A DNA stretch of 64,000 bases from Pseudorhodoplanes sp. (GTDB lineage: Bacteria > Pseudomonadota > Alphaproteobacteria > Rhizobiales > Xanthobacteraceae): NCBI GenBank assembly GCA_032027085.1, contig JAVSMS010000001.1:653711-717710 (forward strand), written 5' to 3'. The first letter of the stretch is position 1, and every line of letters starts with the position of its first letter. The notes below the pieces were generated by a model that did no database searches, had not been told where the DNA came from, and saw nothing but the letters and a program-made list of their open reading frames with translations. The translations under genes were made by a program, and so were the position numbers. Shown one piece after another: positions 25,944 through 35,523 of the stretch.

Positions 25944-26681
25944 CTACCTCTCCGCCTCAATCAGCCTGCCGGTGAACACCACCGGCCCCGTCGGCGCGCC
26001 GGTTGGCGAACCGCCCGGCGGTTCGACCGACACCGCATAGGTCGCCTCGTTGATGACCTGCGGATCGTAATTGGCAAAGGCTGCGGGCCGCGTGAATTCA
26101 TGCTCGCTGACGACACCGAGCGAGCGCGGGCCTGGGAATTTGTCATGCACCAGCCACAGTTCATAGGCGCGCCCCTGCGGCGGCTCGGCACCGACCCTGC
26201 GCACGGTGAAGGATTTGTTGCCCGTGTCGACGGTGAGCAGAAATGCCGGCGCATCCTTGCTCTGCTGGATCACCGCCACATAGCGCACGCCATCAGGCCG
26301 CAACGCTGACGGCAGATAGTTGGGTGCGAAATCGCGTAGGGCCACAAACACAAGCAACGATGCCGCGAGCGCCGACGCTGCGACAGCCGCGCCGCGCCAG
26401 CGATTCAGCCGCCGCGTCAGGTCGACGACGTTGGCGCCGCGCACACCGCTCGTTGCGGCCTCGCGCGCGATGCGCGCCTTGATGCCCGGAAACAGGTCGC
26501 GGCGCGGTTCGACCGGCGCAACGCCGTCCACGAGCCCGCCCAGATAATTCTCCCAGTAACGCACGCGCGCTGCGAATTCCTGATCCGATGCATGCAACGC
26601 CTCCGCCTGAGCCCGCTCGTTCGCATCGAGCGTGCCCAGTACGTATTCGGCGGCCAGCGCCTCGCGATCTTCACTCAGCAT
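25944..26681 (-). CDS. Anti-sigma factor, RskA/ChrR-like
   Basis: A 245-residue protein from the ATG at 26681; a GTG at 26690 that overlaps the sigma-factor stop is also possible. The N-terminal ~75 residues form the zinc-less or degenerate anti-sigma domain (LAAEYVLGTLDANERAQAEAL, WENYLGGLVDGVAPVEP). A single membrane helix (AAVAASALAASLLVFVALRD) follows, and the C-terminal RskA domain is periplasmic (AFLLTVDTGNKSFTVRRV, YELWLVHD, FTGRLI). It should hold the co-transcribed ECF sigma factor at the membrane until an envelope signal arrives. It follows the sigma gene with almost no gap. Confidence 0.9.
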   Translation of the reverse strand: MLSEDREALAAEYVLGTLDANERAQAEALHASDQEFAARVRYWENYLGGLVDGVAPVEPRRDLFPGIKARIAREAATSGVRGANVVDLTRRLNRWRGAAVAASALAASLLVFVALRDFAPNYLPSALRPDGVRYVAVIQQSKDAPAFLLTVDTGNKSFTVRRVGAEPPQGRAYELWLVHDKFPGPRSLGVVSEHEFTRPAAFANYDPQVINEATYAVSVEPPGGSPTGAPTGPVVFTGRLIEAER

Positions 26682-26686
26682 CGTCG

Positions 26687-27244
26687 TCACTCGTCTCCAG
26701 GCGCGCCAAGACACGCCCGGATTTCCATCAGGCTGCGGCGCAGCCAGGTCTTGATCGTGTTCACAGGCTTCGCCAGTCGCGCCGCCAATTGCTCGCGCGA
26801 CAGTCCATTATAATAGGCAAGCAGCACGAGTTCTTTACGCTCCGCGTCGAGCTTGCCAAGGCAGGCCATCAGTCGCTGCAAATCTTCGGTCATCTCGCGC
26901 GCTGCGAGCGGGTTCGGCACATCGGCCGCGATGTCCATCGCTTCGGGCTCCTCCTCGATCGAAGCCTCGCCCCGCTTGCGCACAAGGTCGATCGCGCGGT
27001 TGCGCGCGATCGTCGCCATCCAGGTGATCGGGGATGCGACCGAAGCGTCGAAGCGCCCGGCGCTGCCCCAAATCTTCACATAGGTCTCCTGCACGACCTC
27101 CTCGGTGAGGTCGTGGCGTTTCAAGATACGCAGCGCCACGCCATAAAGTTTCGCCCGCGTCGCCTCGTAAAGCCGCTGAAAAGCCGCCTCATCGCCCCGC
27201 GCGGTGGCGGCCAGAAGATCGGCAAGATCGGCGGAGGTGAGCAT
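26687..27244 (-). CDS. ECF sigma factor (SigK-like)
   Basis: A 185-residue sigma factor started at ATG 27244; upstream extension of the frame has no sigma similarity. Region 2 is LYEATRAKLYGVALRILKRH with DLTEEVVQETYVKIWGSA and the DNA-melting TWMATIARNRAIDLVRKRG; region 4 is LVLLAYYNGLSREQLAARL followed by PVNTIKTWLRRSLMEIRACL. Its partner anti-sigma factor is encoded immediately downstream. The pair resembles the SigK-RskA type that responds to envelope or redox stress. It is not EcfG, because no PhyR or NepR gene lies nearby. Confidence 0.92.
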   Translation of the reverse strand: MLTSADLADLLAATARGDEAAFQRLYEATRAKLYGVALRILKRHDLTEEVVQETYVKIWGSAGRFDASVASPITWMATIARNRAIDLVRKRGEASIEEEPEAMDIAADVPNPLAAREMTEDLQRLMACLGKLDAERKELVLLAYYNGLSREQLAARLAKPVNTIKTWLRRSLMEIRACLGAPGDE

Positions 27245-27576
27245 GAAGGGTCCCGGGCGGCGGGAGCCTCTTTGCCCCCGGATTAGGCGCGCCTTATAGC
27301 AGGTCCGGCCGACGCTTCGTAGGGCCGACCCGGAGACCCGCCCTCGGCTTGACTTTCTCCGCCAGCTTCCTACTTTTGGCACATGCTTTATATCGCGCAC
27401 CAACTCCGCTCGTTCCTTCGCGCCGGTCGCCTGCACACAGGCCACTGACCCGGACGGCTGCGCATTTGTCAGCCTTCCGGGCTGACACTCATCCGCTCAC
27501 TCCCGCATATTCTTCGACAGGCCTGTCGTCGCACAGGCTGTCCATGCGTTTGCAAACTCCAGAGAAAGGAGAAACC

Positions 27577-27975
27577 ATGACCAGCTATTTGCTGCCCGAC
27601 TTGCCGCCGATCGCCATCACGCGCGGCGATTCCGAAAAGCTCGCCCGCATCGCCAACGCGGCGGCGGAAACATTTCCGCGCACCGCGGACTTTCTTGCCC
27701 GCGAAATCGAGCGCGCGCAGCTGATCGATGACATCGAAACCCGCCCCGGTCTCGTGAAGATGGGATCGCGCGTCACGTTTCGCGACGATACCACCAACCA
27801 GGAGCGCACGGTGACGCTAGTCTATCCGCCCGACGCCGATGTCACAGAAGGCAGGATCTCCGTGCTCACGCCAGTCGGCGCGGCGCTGATCGGCTTGTCG
27901 GTCAGCCAGTCGATTGAATGGCAGACGCCGAGCGGCGGCTGGCGTTCACTGACGGTGCTGAAGGTGGAAAATTGA
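27577..27975 (+). CDS. rnk: Nucleoside diphosphate kinase regulator Rnk
   Basis: A 132-residue protein from the ATG at 27577 with AGGAG five bases upstream. The N-terminal coiled-coil part (SEKLARIANAAAETFPRTADF) and the C-terminal GreA-type FKBP-like domain (RVTFRDDTTNQERTVTLVYP, ISVLTPVGAALIGLSVSQ) define the Rnk/GreA family. Rnk binds RNA polymerase near the secondary channel without transcript cleavage, because the short coiled coil lacks the acidic tip. The 330-bp stretch before it (27245-27576) shows only an AT-moderate leader with no clear promoter box. Confidence 0.92.
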   Translation: MTSYLLPDLPPIAITRGDSEKLARIANAAAETFPRTADFLAREIERAQLIDDIETRPGLVKMGSRVTFRDDTTNQERTVTLVYPPDADVTEGRISVLTPVGAALIGLSVSQSIEWQTPSGGWRSLTVLKVEN

Positions 27976-28050
27976 ACGAGCGAACCTGGGTTGGGCGCCG
28001 GTTTAACCGGCGCACATGCCGATAGGGGCTGCATTCTGTCTGCCGACGCG

Positions 28051-28079
28051 AAAATGGCCGGGACAAGCCCGGCCATTCA
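28051..28079. terminator. Bidirectional hairpin between rnk and fliJ
   Basis: A 10-bp stem AATGGCCGGG / CCCGGCCATT with loop ACAAG lies between the convergent rnk and fliJ genes. On the minus strand it is followed by TTTT. Its core is related to the dispersed repeat at 19097-19211, suggesting that a repeat element has been recruited as a terminator. Confidence 0.7.
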
Positions 28080-28110
28080 ACGTTCCAGCTTGAGATAAGT
28101 GAAGAGGGGT

Positions 28111-28530
28111 TTACGCCCGGGCAGCATCCCGGATGCGCATGATGCCGATCGAGTCGAGCTCGCGCTGCTCCTGCGCATTCTGTTCGGCCCGCTCGTTGGC
28201 CTGATCGCGCTCGTTGAGCAGTTCGACCTTCTTCAATTCCTCAAAGGCTTCGGCGAGCTCGGCTTTGGCGCTATCGAGTTGCACCTTCAGGTCGTCGACC
28301 GAGCGCACCAGATTTTCACGCCGCTGCTTGGCGGCCTTGGCATAGGTCGGATAGGCGAAATGCGCGGGATCGGAGATGCCGACCTTGTCCTGTTCGGATT
28401 TGATTTCGCGGTCGAGATCGGCGGTCATGCGCTCGAACTCGGCGATCATGCTTTCGATCTGGGCGGTGCGGCGGCGCTTCTCGTCCACCTGAAATTTCCG
28501 CAGCCGGATCAGCGTCTCTCGTGACTTCAT
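28111..28530 (-). CDS. fliJ: Flagellar export chaperone FliJ
   Basis: A 139-residue, almost wholly alpha-helical protein from the ATG at 28530 (GGGGAG upstream). It opens MKSRETLIRLRKFQVDEKRR and has heptad-like repeats through QLDSAKAELAEAFEELKKVE. FliJ is a coiled-coil stalk that sits in the FliI hexamer and links it to FlhA. It lies downstream of fliI on the same strand with a 92-bp gap, the usual pairing. Sequence conservation in FliJ is weak, so the context carries much of the call. Confidence 0.88.
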   Translation of the reverse strand: MKSRETLIRLRKFQVDEKRRRTAQIESMIAEFERMTADLDREIKSEQDKVGISDPAHFAYPTYAKAAKQRRENLVRSVDDLKVQLDSAKAELAEAFEELKKVELLNERDQANERAEQNAQEQRELDSIGIMRIRDAARA

Positions 28531-28622
28531 CGACTCATACTCCCCGAAGCCCCCCAACACACGAGGGCCGCGCCGGCAACAGGCGGGCGCGGATCAACCG
28601 TGGCGATTGTGTCCCGCTATCG

Positions 28623-29951
28623 TTATTTTTCCGTATCCGAGACCGGGAGAATTTGTTCAAGCTGCTGGTATCCTTCGAGAAGCCCGGTCGCTTCATCCTT
28701 GCCCTGAGCCAGAAACGCCTCCAGCGGCTTGTGCAGCCGGATCGCCTCGTCGACTTCGGCGCTCGAGCCCGGCCGGTAGGCCCCGAGCCGGATCAGTTCT
28801 TCCATGTCGGCGTAGGTCGCCATCACCTGCTTGGCCTGGTTAACGAAGGGTAAATATTGCGGGTCTGCCGCACGCGGCATGGTGCGCGAGACCGACTTCA
28901 GCACATTGATCGCCGGATAACGTCCGCGCTCGGCGATCGCGCGCTGCATCACGATGTGCCCATCGAGAATGCCGCGCACCGCGTCGGCCACCGGCTCATT
29001 GTGATCATCGCCATCGACCAGCACGGTGAAGATGCCGGTGATCGACCCCTGCTCCGCCGTGCCGGGACCGGCGCGTTCGAGCAGGCGCGGCAATTCGGTG
29101 AACACGGTCGGCGTGTAACCCTTGGCGGTGGGTGGTTCACCGGCCGACAGGCCGATCTCGCGCTGTGCCATGGCGAAGCGCGTGACCGAATCCATCAGCA
29201 CCAGCACGTCCTTCTTCTCGTCGCGGAAATATTCGGCGATCGAGAGCGTGAGATAGGCCGCCTGCCGGCGCATCAAGGCCGGTTCGTCGGAGGTCGCGAC
29301 CACGACGACCGAGCGCGCAAGTCCCGCCTCGCCGAGGTCTTCCTGCAGAAATTCCTGCACCTCGCGGCCGCGCTCGCCGACCAGGCCAATGACCGACACG
29401 TCGGCCTTCACGTTGCGCGCCATCATCGACAGCAGCACCGACTTGCCGACGCCCGAGCCGGCGAAGATGCCCATGCGCTGGCCGCGGCAGCAGGTGGTGA
29501 ATGTGTTCAATGCGCGCACGCCGAGATCGAGCGCATCGCCGACACGCTGGCGCGCATGCGCGGGCGGCGGATTGTTGCGGAAAGGAACGGGATCGGGTCC
29601 CGCCGGCAGCGGCCCCTTGCCGTCGATCGGCTCGCCCATCGCGTTGACCACGCGTCCAAGCCAGCCGGAGGTGGGCCGCACCGCACCCGGCACCGCGGTG
29701 ACGATGGCGCGGCAGCCGCGCCGGACGCCTTCTAGGTTGGAGAACGGCATCAACAGCGCATGCGCGCCGGTGAACCCCACGACTTCGCAGGCGATCGGCC
29801 GGCCCGGCCCGGTCTCCACCAGCACCCGCGCGCCGACCGACATCGCATGAATGGGACCGGCGACCTCCACCATCAGGCCGCGCACGCCCACGACCCGGCC
29901 ATAGATCTCGACGCCATCCAATTCGGCGATCTGCTCGGCCAGAGCCTTCAT
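28623..29951 (-). CDS. fliI: Flagellum-specific ATPase FliI
   Basis: A 442-residue ATPase related to F1-beta. Walker A is [14 protein letters not shown], Walker [21 protein letters not shown], and [20 protein letters not shown] is the type III secretion ATPase signature. The N-terminal 20 residues contact FliH. FliI energises unfolding and chaperone release at the export gate. It is followed by fliJ, and a CtrA-like box lies 25 bp upstream of its start, with ctrA divergent beyond. Confidence 0.97.
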   Translation of the reverse strand: MKALAEQIAELDGVEIYGRVVGVRGLMVEVAGPIHAMSVGARVLVETGPGRPIACEVVGFTGAHALLMPFSNLEGVRRGCRAIVTAVPGAVRPTSGWLGRVVNAMGEPIDGKGPLPAGPDPVPFRNNPPPAHARQRVGDALDLGVRALNTFTTCCRGQRMGIFAGSGVGKSVLLSMMARNVKADVSVIGLVGERGREVQEFLQEDLGEAGLARSVVVVATSDEPALMRRQAAYLTLSIAEYFRDEKKDVLVLMDSVTRFAMAQREIGLSAGEPPTAKGYTPTVFTELPRLLERAGPGTAEQGSITGIFTVLVDGDDHNEPVADAVRGILDGHIVMQRAIAERGRYPAINVLKSVSRTMPRAADPQYLPFVNQAKQVMATYADMEELIRLGAYRPGSSAEVDEAIRLHKPLEAFLAQGKDEATGLLEGYQQLEQILPVSDTEK

Positions 29952-29975
29952 GGAAGGTTTCCGGTCGATCGAATT

Positions 29976-29990
29976 TTAACCGCCTGTTTA
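29976..29990. promoter_or_regulatory. CtrA-like box upstream of fliI
   Basis: TTAA-CCGCCTG-TTTA has one mismatch to TTAA-N7-TTAA and lies 25 bp upstream of the fliI start, in the fliI-ctrA divergent region. The site could serve fliI or, at a longer distance, ctrA. Confidence 0.5.
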
Positions 29991-30062
29991 CTCGCGTCGT
30001 TAATCATTGCGTCACCGTTTCTGCGACGAAACGCGAACCGCCAGGACCAGAATGGAAGCGGC

Positions 30063-30231
30063 GAGTCCGGAGAGTCGGTTACCACCGACTCTTAAGGTGG
30101 AACATGAACTGACGCGTGGTAGAAAACCCTTACGTTGAAAGATTTTAGGCCGATTCGACATTTTCTGCCTAGTAATGCTTGCAACGGAGAATCAGGTTTT
30201 GTTAACCATGTCAAATTAGTGTTCCCGAATC
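30063..30231. promoter_or_regulatory. Six GANTC sites upstream of ctrA
   Basis: GANTC occurs at 30063, 30072, 30087, 30152, 30189 and 30227, within 170 bp of the divergent region before ctrA. GANTC is the target of the cell-cycle methylase CcrM, and in Caulobacter a methylated site in the ctrA promoter gates its transcription. About one site per 256 bases is expected at random. Confidence 0.6.
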
Positions 30232-30312
30232 GTAGCGTTGCGAAGCGTTTCGAGGGCCGCCGCCTGCGGCGTGCCGACCTTAAGCCCCGCAGCGGCGAAA
30301 GAGGGGACTGGC

Positions 30313-31014
<702 letters not shown>

Positions 31015-31033
31015 TCTCGTTACAAAGACCAAC

Positions 31034-31066
31034 AAAAACCCCGCCGGAAACGGCGGGGTTTTTTTG
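31034..31066 (+). terminator. Strong terminator after ctrA
   Basis: Stem AACCCCGCCG / CGGCGGGGTT with a GAAA tetraloop and a run of seven T. It starts 20 bp after the ctrA stop. The AT-rich 150 bp that follows shows no gene. Confidence 0.93.
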
Positions 31067-31217
31067 TTTGCAGCGGAGCGCCGCACGGAGCGCCCCCGAA
31101 GCTCGTATTTCTATGCGCTGATAATGCCCGATATTCAACAATAACCGTCGGTGATTTGATATTTCTCAGAATGCAGTCCACGTTTGAATTAGTTCAAAAA
31201 AACTCGTGGGACGTCAG

Positions 31218-32267
31218 ATGCGAGGGTTGAAACGGGCCACATTGGCGGTCGCGCTGTTGGCCGGCCTGCCGATGACCCAGCTGATCGACGCCGCCCATGC
31301 AGATCAGGGTGGCGTAAGCTTCTGGCTTCCCGGCACCTATGGAAGTCTCGCGGCCACACCGCAGATGCCGGGCTGGGCGCTGGCGACGGTCTATTATCAT
31401 ACATCCGTCAGTGCGGGCGGTGCGGTGTCGGCGTCCCGGCAAGCCACGCTGGAGAGGCTCAGTCCGACGCTGAACATCAATCTCAACGCCAATCTCGACG
31501 CCCGCGCCGATATGGCGCTGATCATTCCCAGTTACGTGTTCGAAACCCCGGTTTTCGGCGGCCAGCTGGCCCTGAGCATGGCGACCGTCATCGGCCGCAA
31601 CAGGACCAGCCTCGACGGAACGCTGACCGCGTCGGTCGGCGGTCTGGCGGTCACGCGACAGGGCTCGATCGACAGCTCCGTCGCCGGCTTCGGTGATCTC
31701 TACCCCAGGGCCGAACTGCGCTGGAATGCCGGCGTGCACAACTTCATGACCTATGCCATGGGGGATATTCCGGTCGGCTCCTACGAGGTCACGCGGCTCG
31801 CGAATCTCGGGATCGGACACGCCGCGATCGATGGCGGCGCGGGCTATACCTATTTCGATGCGGCCCAAGGCAACGAATTCTCCGCCGTCGCCGGCCTGAC
31901 CTACAATTTCAAGAATTCCGACGTCGATTACCGCAACGGCATCGACTTTCATGTCGAATGGGGACTGTCGAAGTTTCTCTCCAAGCAGTTCCACATCGGC
32001 GCGGTCGGATATTATTACAACCAGCTCACCGACGACAGCGGCGCGCCCGCCATGCTGGACGGCTTCCGCTCCCGCGTCGCCGCAATCGGCCCGCAGATGG
32101 GCTTTGTTTTTCCTGTCGGCAACATGCAGGGCTATCTCAATCTCAAGGGCTACTGGGAGTTTGATGCGAAGAACCGGCCAGAGGGTTGGAATACATGGGT
32201 CACATTCGTGATTTCACCGCCGCATCCTCATCCGACCAAGGCGTCAGCGCGGCCGAACCTCAAGTGA
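31218..32267 (+). CDS. Outer-membrane SphA/MetA-pathway transporter-like protein
   Basis: About 349 residues from the ATG at 31218; a GTG at 31206 is possible. A signal peptide (LAVALLAGLPMTQLIDAAHA) precedes a beta-barrel-like body of alternating hydrophobic strands: GVSFWLPGTYGSLAATPQMP, YYHTSVSAGGAV, LTYNFKNSDVDYRNGIDFHV, FHIGAVGYYYNQLTDDSG, MQGYLNLKGYWEFDAKNRPE. This fits the family annotated as 'phenol degradation MetA / SphA-type transporter', proposed to pass hydrophobic compounds through the outer membrane. It heads the gene group with the isomerase, HupE/UreJ and DUF3604 genes. The assignment rests on the general pattern; the substrate is unknown. Confidence 0.75.
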   Translation: MRGLKRATLAVALLAGLPMTQLIDAAHADQGGVSFWLPGTYGSLAATPQMPGWALATVYYHTSVSAGGAVSASRQATLERLSPTLNINLNANLDARADMALIIPSYVFETPVFGGQLALSMATVIGRNRTSLDGTLTASVGGLAVTRQGSIDSSVAGFGDLYPRAELRWNAGVHNFMTYAMGDIPVGSYEVTRLANLGIGHAAIDGGAGYTYFDAAQGNEFSAVAGLTYNFKNSDVDYRNGIDFHVEWGLSKFLSKQFHIGAVGYYYNQLTDDSGAPAMLDGFRSRVAAIGPQMGFVFPVGNMQGYLNLKGYWEFDAKNRPEGWNTWVTFVISPPHPHPTKASARPNLK

Positions 32268-32302
32268 CAGCCTCTGCCCAGCGATCGGGCAAGGTGAGGA
32301 GC

Positions 32303-32830
32303 ATGATAAGGCTGCTCAGAGAGCCTTTGCTTCATTTCGCGGTCGCTGGCGGGGTGCTCTTTGGCGGCTATTCGATCCTCAAAGGCAAGGATGCGGCGCC
32401 CGAAGCGGTGGCACAACGTATCCACGTTACCTCGGGCGATGTGACCTGGCTCGCCGAGAACTGGACGCGGCAATGGCGTCGCCCGCCCACACAGGATGAA
32501 TTACGGGGATTGGTGACGGATTATGTCAACGAGCAATTGCTCGCGCGCGAGGCACGCGCGCTCGGACTCGAGGACAATGACCTCGTCATCCGGCGGCGGC
32601 TGGCGCAGAAGCTCTCCTTCATCATCGAGGATACCTCGCGCCGCGCCGAACCGACAGACGACGAACTGCAGAAATTCTATCAGGCACATCGCGAGCGTTT
32701 TCGTACCGAGGCGCGCATATCGTTCCGGCATGTGTATTCGAGCACATTTTGCTCGGCATCGATCATCTTCTTTTCGTGCTGGGTCTTGTGCTGCTCACAC
32801 GCGGGATGTGGCCGCTCGTTAGGACTGTGA
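32303..32830 (+). pseudogene. Truncated PpiC/SurA-like peptidyl-prolyl isomerase
   Basis: From the ATG at 32303 (GAGG just upstream) the protein begins with a membrane anchor (MIRLLREPLLHFAVAGGVLF) and the SurA-N-like helices VTDYVNEQLLAREARALGL, IRRRLAQKLSFIIEDTSRR and ELQKFYQAHRERF, typical of membrane-bound PpiC isomerases. The similarity stops at FRHVY (residues 141-145, about 32737), where the parvulin catalytic domain should start. The frame then runs 30 codons through HupE/UreJ DNA in the wrong frame to a stop at 32830. The parvulin domain is missing, so it cannot act as an isomerase. A deletion fused it to the next gene. Confidence 0.75.
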
Positions 32831-33276
32831 CGGCTTTCACTGTCGCGCACAGCATCACGCTGGCGCTTGCGACGCTTGGCTATGTGCATGTGCCGCCCGC
32901 ACCGGTCGAGGCGCTGATTGCACTGAGCATTGTCTTTGTTGCGGTGGAAGTTGTGCACCTGCATCGTGGGCGTGAGGGCCTGACCGCCAGAAAGCCCTGG
33001 CTTATCGCCTTCGCATTCGGCCTGCTGCACGGACTCGGCTTCGCTGGCGCGTTGAGCGAAGTCGGGCTGCCGCCTGGTCACATTCCAACGGCGTTGCTGT
33101 TCTTCAACCTGGGCGTCGAAATTGGCCAACTCGTGTTTATTGCAGCGGTGCTGGGCCTGGCTGCCCTGATCCGTCGAATTCCCGTGGCGCAGCCGAGATG
33201 GGTGAAACTCACAGCGCCGTATGCGGTTGGCAGCATCGCGATGTTCTGGGTGTTCGAACGTGTTTCCGCTTTTTGA
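32737..33276 (+). pseudogene. 5'-truncated HupE/UreJ family membrane protein
   Basis: The frame FEHILLGIDHLLFVLGLVLL begins at 32737, straight after the isomerase remnant, and runs to 33276. It carries the six-helix HupE/UreJ_2 domain (RTVTAFTVAHSITLALATLG, VEALIALSIVFVAVEVVHL, AFAFGLLHGLGFAGAL, ALLFFNLGVEIGQLVFIAAV). Full proteins have a signal peptide and an N-terminal extracytoplasmic domain of 150-200 residues that is absent. The only starts are a TTG at 32749 or internal codons, without a ribosome site. HupE/UreJ proteins are nickel or cobalt permeases or related. A residual product is possible, but the gene is most likely dead. Confidence 0.7.
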
Positions 33277-33304
33277 TGCAGCGATCCTACTTGGGAGAAA
33301 AATC

Positions 33305-35263
33305 ATGACCAAGTTTCCATCGCGGCGGATAGCCTTGGCGGGATTCCTGGCGGTTGGCGTGGCATGGCCGGCAGTCGGGCAAACCCCGCCAGCGGGGGTT
33401 GGGATTTCCGGCACGCTGGAGAAGGAGCAAGCCGACAAGGCTTTTCCCGCGAAGCCGCCGTATTCCCCCTATGCCAATCGAGACTTCCCGACCCGCCCGC
33501 TTTTTGGCGACACGCATCTGCACACCTCATTCTCCTTCGACGCCGGTGCGTTCGGCGCGCGGCTCGGCCCGCGGGACGCTTTTCGGTTCGCCAGAGGCGA
33601 GCAGATCACGGCCTCAAGCGGACAGCCGGTCAAGCTTTCGCGGCCGCTGGATTTTCTCGTGGTCGCTGATCATTCCGACAATATGGGCTTCTTTCCGGAC
33701 TTGCTCGCAGGCAAGCCGGAGATTCTGGCCGACCCGAAGGGTAAGCGATGGTACGAGATGATCCAGTCGGGCAAAGGCGGCGAGGCCGCACTGGAAATCA
33801 TCTTTTCGTTCACGGACGGCACTTTCCCGAAGGACCTGATCTACAATCCAGGCACGCGTCCCTACCGCAATGCATGGCAGGAGACGATTGCGGCAGCGGA
33901 GCACTATAACGATCCGGGTCGCTTCACGGCCTTCATTGGCTACGAATGGACGTCCACGACCGCAGGCAACAACCTGCACCGCAACGTCATTTTCCGCGAT
34001 AACGGCGACAAGGCCAGCCAGGTCGAGCCGTTCACCACTTTCGCCCCGCTTGGAAGCGACAATCCTGAGCAACTCTGGAAGTGGATGGAGGACTATGAAA
34101 AGAAAACCGGCGGCAACGTTCTGGCGATCGCGCATAACGGCAATCTGAGCAACGGCCGGATGTTCCCGGTTGTCAAAGCCTTTGGCAAGAAACTCGACCG
34201 CCAGTACGTCGAGACGCGCGCAAAATGGGAACGGCTTTACGAAGCGACACAGTCCAAAGGAGATGGCGAGACACATCCCGTCCTGTCGCCGAACGACGAG
34301 TTCGCCAGTTTCGAGCGCTGGGACGTTGGTAATCTGGACGCCAGTGAGGCCAAGAAGCCCGAAATGCTCGAGTTCGAATACGCCCGTTCGGCGTTGAAAA
34401 ACGGTCTCAGGCTGGAGCAATCGCTTGGCACGAACCCCTACAAATTCGGACTGGTCAGCGGCAGCGACGCGCATACGGGTCTCGCAGCGATGGAGGAAGA
34501 AAATTTCCTCGGCAAGACGACCCCGCAGGAGCCAAGCCCCCATCGCACGACGGCGACATTTGTCAAAAACGACAAGACCGGCATCAATATCATGGACTGG
34601 CAGGTCTCATCGTCCGGCTATGCAGCAGTCTGGGCGACGGAAAATAGCCGTGCCTCGATCTGGGACGCGATGCAGCGGAGGGAGACTTATGCCACCACCG
34701 GTTCGCGCATGGTCGTCCGCTTCTTCGGCGGCTGGGATTTCGAGCCTCAGGATGCCGGCAACCGCATGCCGGCCTATGTCGGCTACACCAAGGGTGTCCC
34801 GATGGGCGGCGACCTGCGCGACGCACCGCAGGGTAGAGCTCCGACGTTCCTTGTCGCCGCGCTCAAGGACCCGATCGGTGCCAATCTCGATCGCTACCAG
34901 ATCGTGAAAGGCTGGATGGACAAGGACGGCAAGCTGCACGAGAAGGTCCACGACGTGGCGTGGTCCGGCAATCGGAAGCCTAGTGCGGACGGCAAGCTCC
35001 CCTCGGTGGGCAGCACGGTCGACATTCCGAATGCCACATGGACCAATACCATCGGTGCACCGGAGTTGATCGCGGTATGGAGAGATCCTGATTTCGATCC
35101 GAACCAGCGCGCCTTCTATTACGGGCGGGTGATCGAGATTCCGACGCCACGCTGGACCGCCTATGACGCCAAACGCTTCGGCATCAAGTTGCTGCCAGGG
35201 ACGCAGACGACCGTGACGGAGCGCGCATATACCTCGCCGATCTGGTATACGCCGGCGAAATAA
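33305..35263 (+). CDS. DUF3604 protein, PHP-like metallohydrolase candidate
   Basis: A 652-residue exported protein from the ATG at 33305 (GGGAG upstream). The N-terminus FPSRRIALAGFLAVGVAWPA is a signal peptide with a twin-arginine-like pair. The body has the DUF3604 signature of a PHP-type metal site: LFGDTHLHTSFSFDAG, LVVADHSDNMGFFPDL, NVLAIAHNGNLSNGRM and LVSGSDAHTGLAAMEEE, with repeated His and Asp residues as metal ligands. YAVWATENSR and AIWDAMQRRETYATTGSRM complete the family pattern. The substrate is unknown, possibly a phosphoester. It follows the isomerase-HupE scar and probably belongs to the same transcription unit as the barrel protein; in other proteobacteria these families occur together. 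Confidence 0.9.
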   Translation: MTKFPSRRIALAGFLAVGVAWPAVGQTPPAGVGISGTLEKEQADKAFPAKPPYSPYANRDFPTRPLFGDTHLHTSFSFDAGAFGARLGPRDAFRFARGEQITASSGQPVKLSRPLDFLVVADHSDNMGFFPDLLAGKPEILADPKGKRWYEMIQSGKGGEAALEIIFSFTDGTFPKDLIYNPGTRPYRNAWQETIAAAEHYNDPGRFTAFIGYEWTSTTAGNNLHRNVIFRDNGDKASQVEPFTTFAPLGSDNPEQLWKWMEDYEKKTGGNVLAIAHNGNLSNGRMFPVVKAFGKKLDRQYVETRAKWERLYEATQSKGDGETHPVLSPNDEFASFERWDVGNLDASEAKKPEMLEFEYARSALKNGLRLEQSLGTNPYKFGLVSGSDAHTGLAAMEEENFLGKTTPQEPSPHRTTATFVKNDKTGINIMDWQVSSSGYAAVWATENSRASIWDAMQRRETYATTGSRMVVRFFGGWDFEPQDAGNRMPAYVGYTKGVPMGGDLRDAPQGRAPTFLVAALKDPIGANLDRYQIVKGWMDKDGKLHEKVHDVAWSGNRKPSADGKLPSVGSTVDIPNATWTNTIGAPELIAVWRDPDFDPNQRAFYYGRVIEIPTPRWTAYDAKRFGIKLLPGTQTTVTERAYTSPIWYTPAK

Positions 35264-35303
35264 AAGCCGTGGCCACCCACTGGCCTGTTCTCCACCGGCA
35301 ACA

Positions 35304-35333
35304 AACCCCCGCCGGAAACGGCGGGTTTTTTTT
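35304..35333 (+). terminator. Terminator after the DUF3604 gene
   Basis: CCCGCCG-GAAA-CGGCGGG followed by eight T. Stem and loop nearly equal those of the ctrA terminator. Confidence 0.9.
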
Positions 35334-35523
35334 GCGCTCATCATGCAACTTCGGATTCTGATCGTTGCAGCATGATAAGGTGGAACATATCCGCGGAGCC
35401 AATCTGTGCGAAATCCCTTCAAAGGCGGTGGATGATGATTCATACAGAGGTCAGCAGTGACGTCGAACATAGACGACGGCGACACCGGAAATTCGGTTCG
35501 CCAACACAGAGGGCGATCGTGCC

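Noticed and set aside
27392-27418. GGAAC-N16-CGAT on the minus strand upstream of the ECF sigma gene as an EcfG promoter
   Set aside because: The -10 box has a mismatch and the site is 150 bp from the start, too weak to call.
30201-30220. TTAA-N10-TTAG before ctrA as a CtrA box
   Set aside because: The spacer is 10 bases rather than 7.
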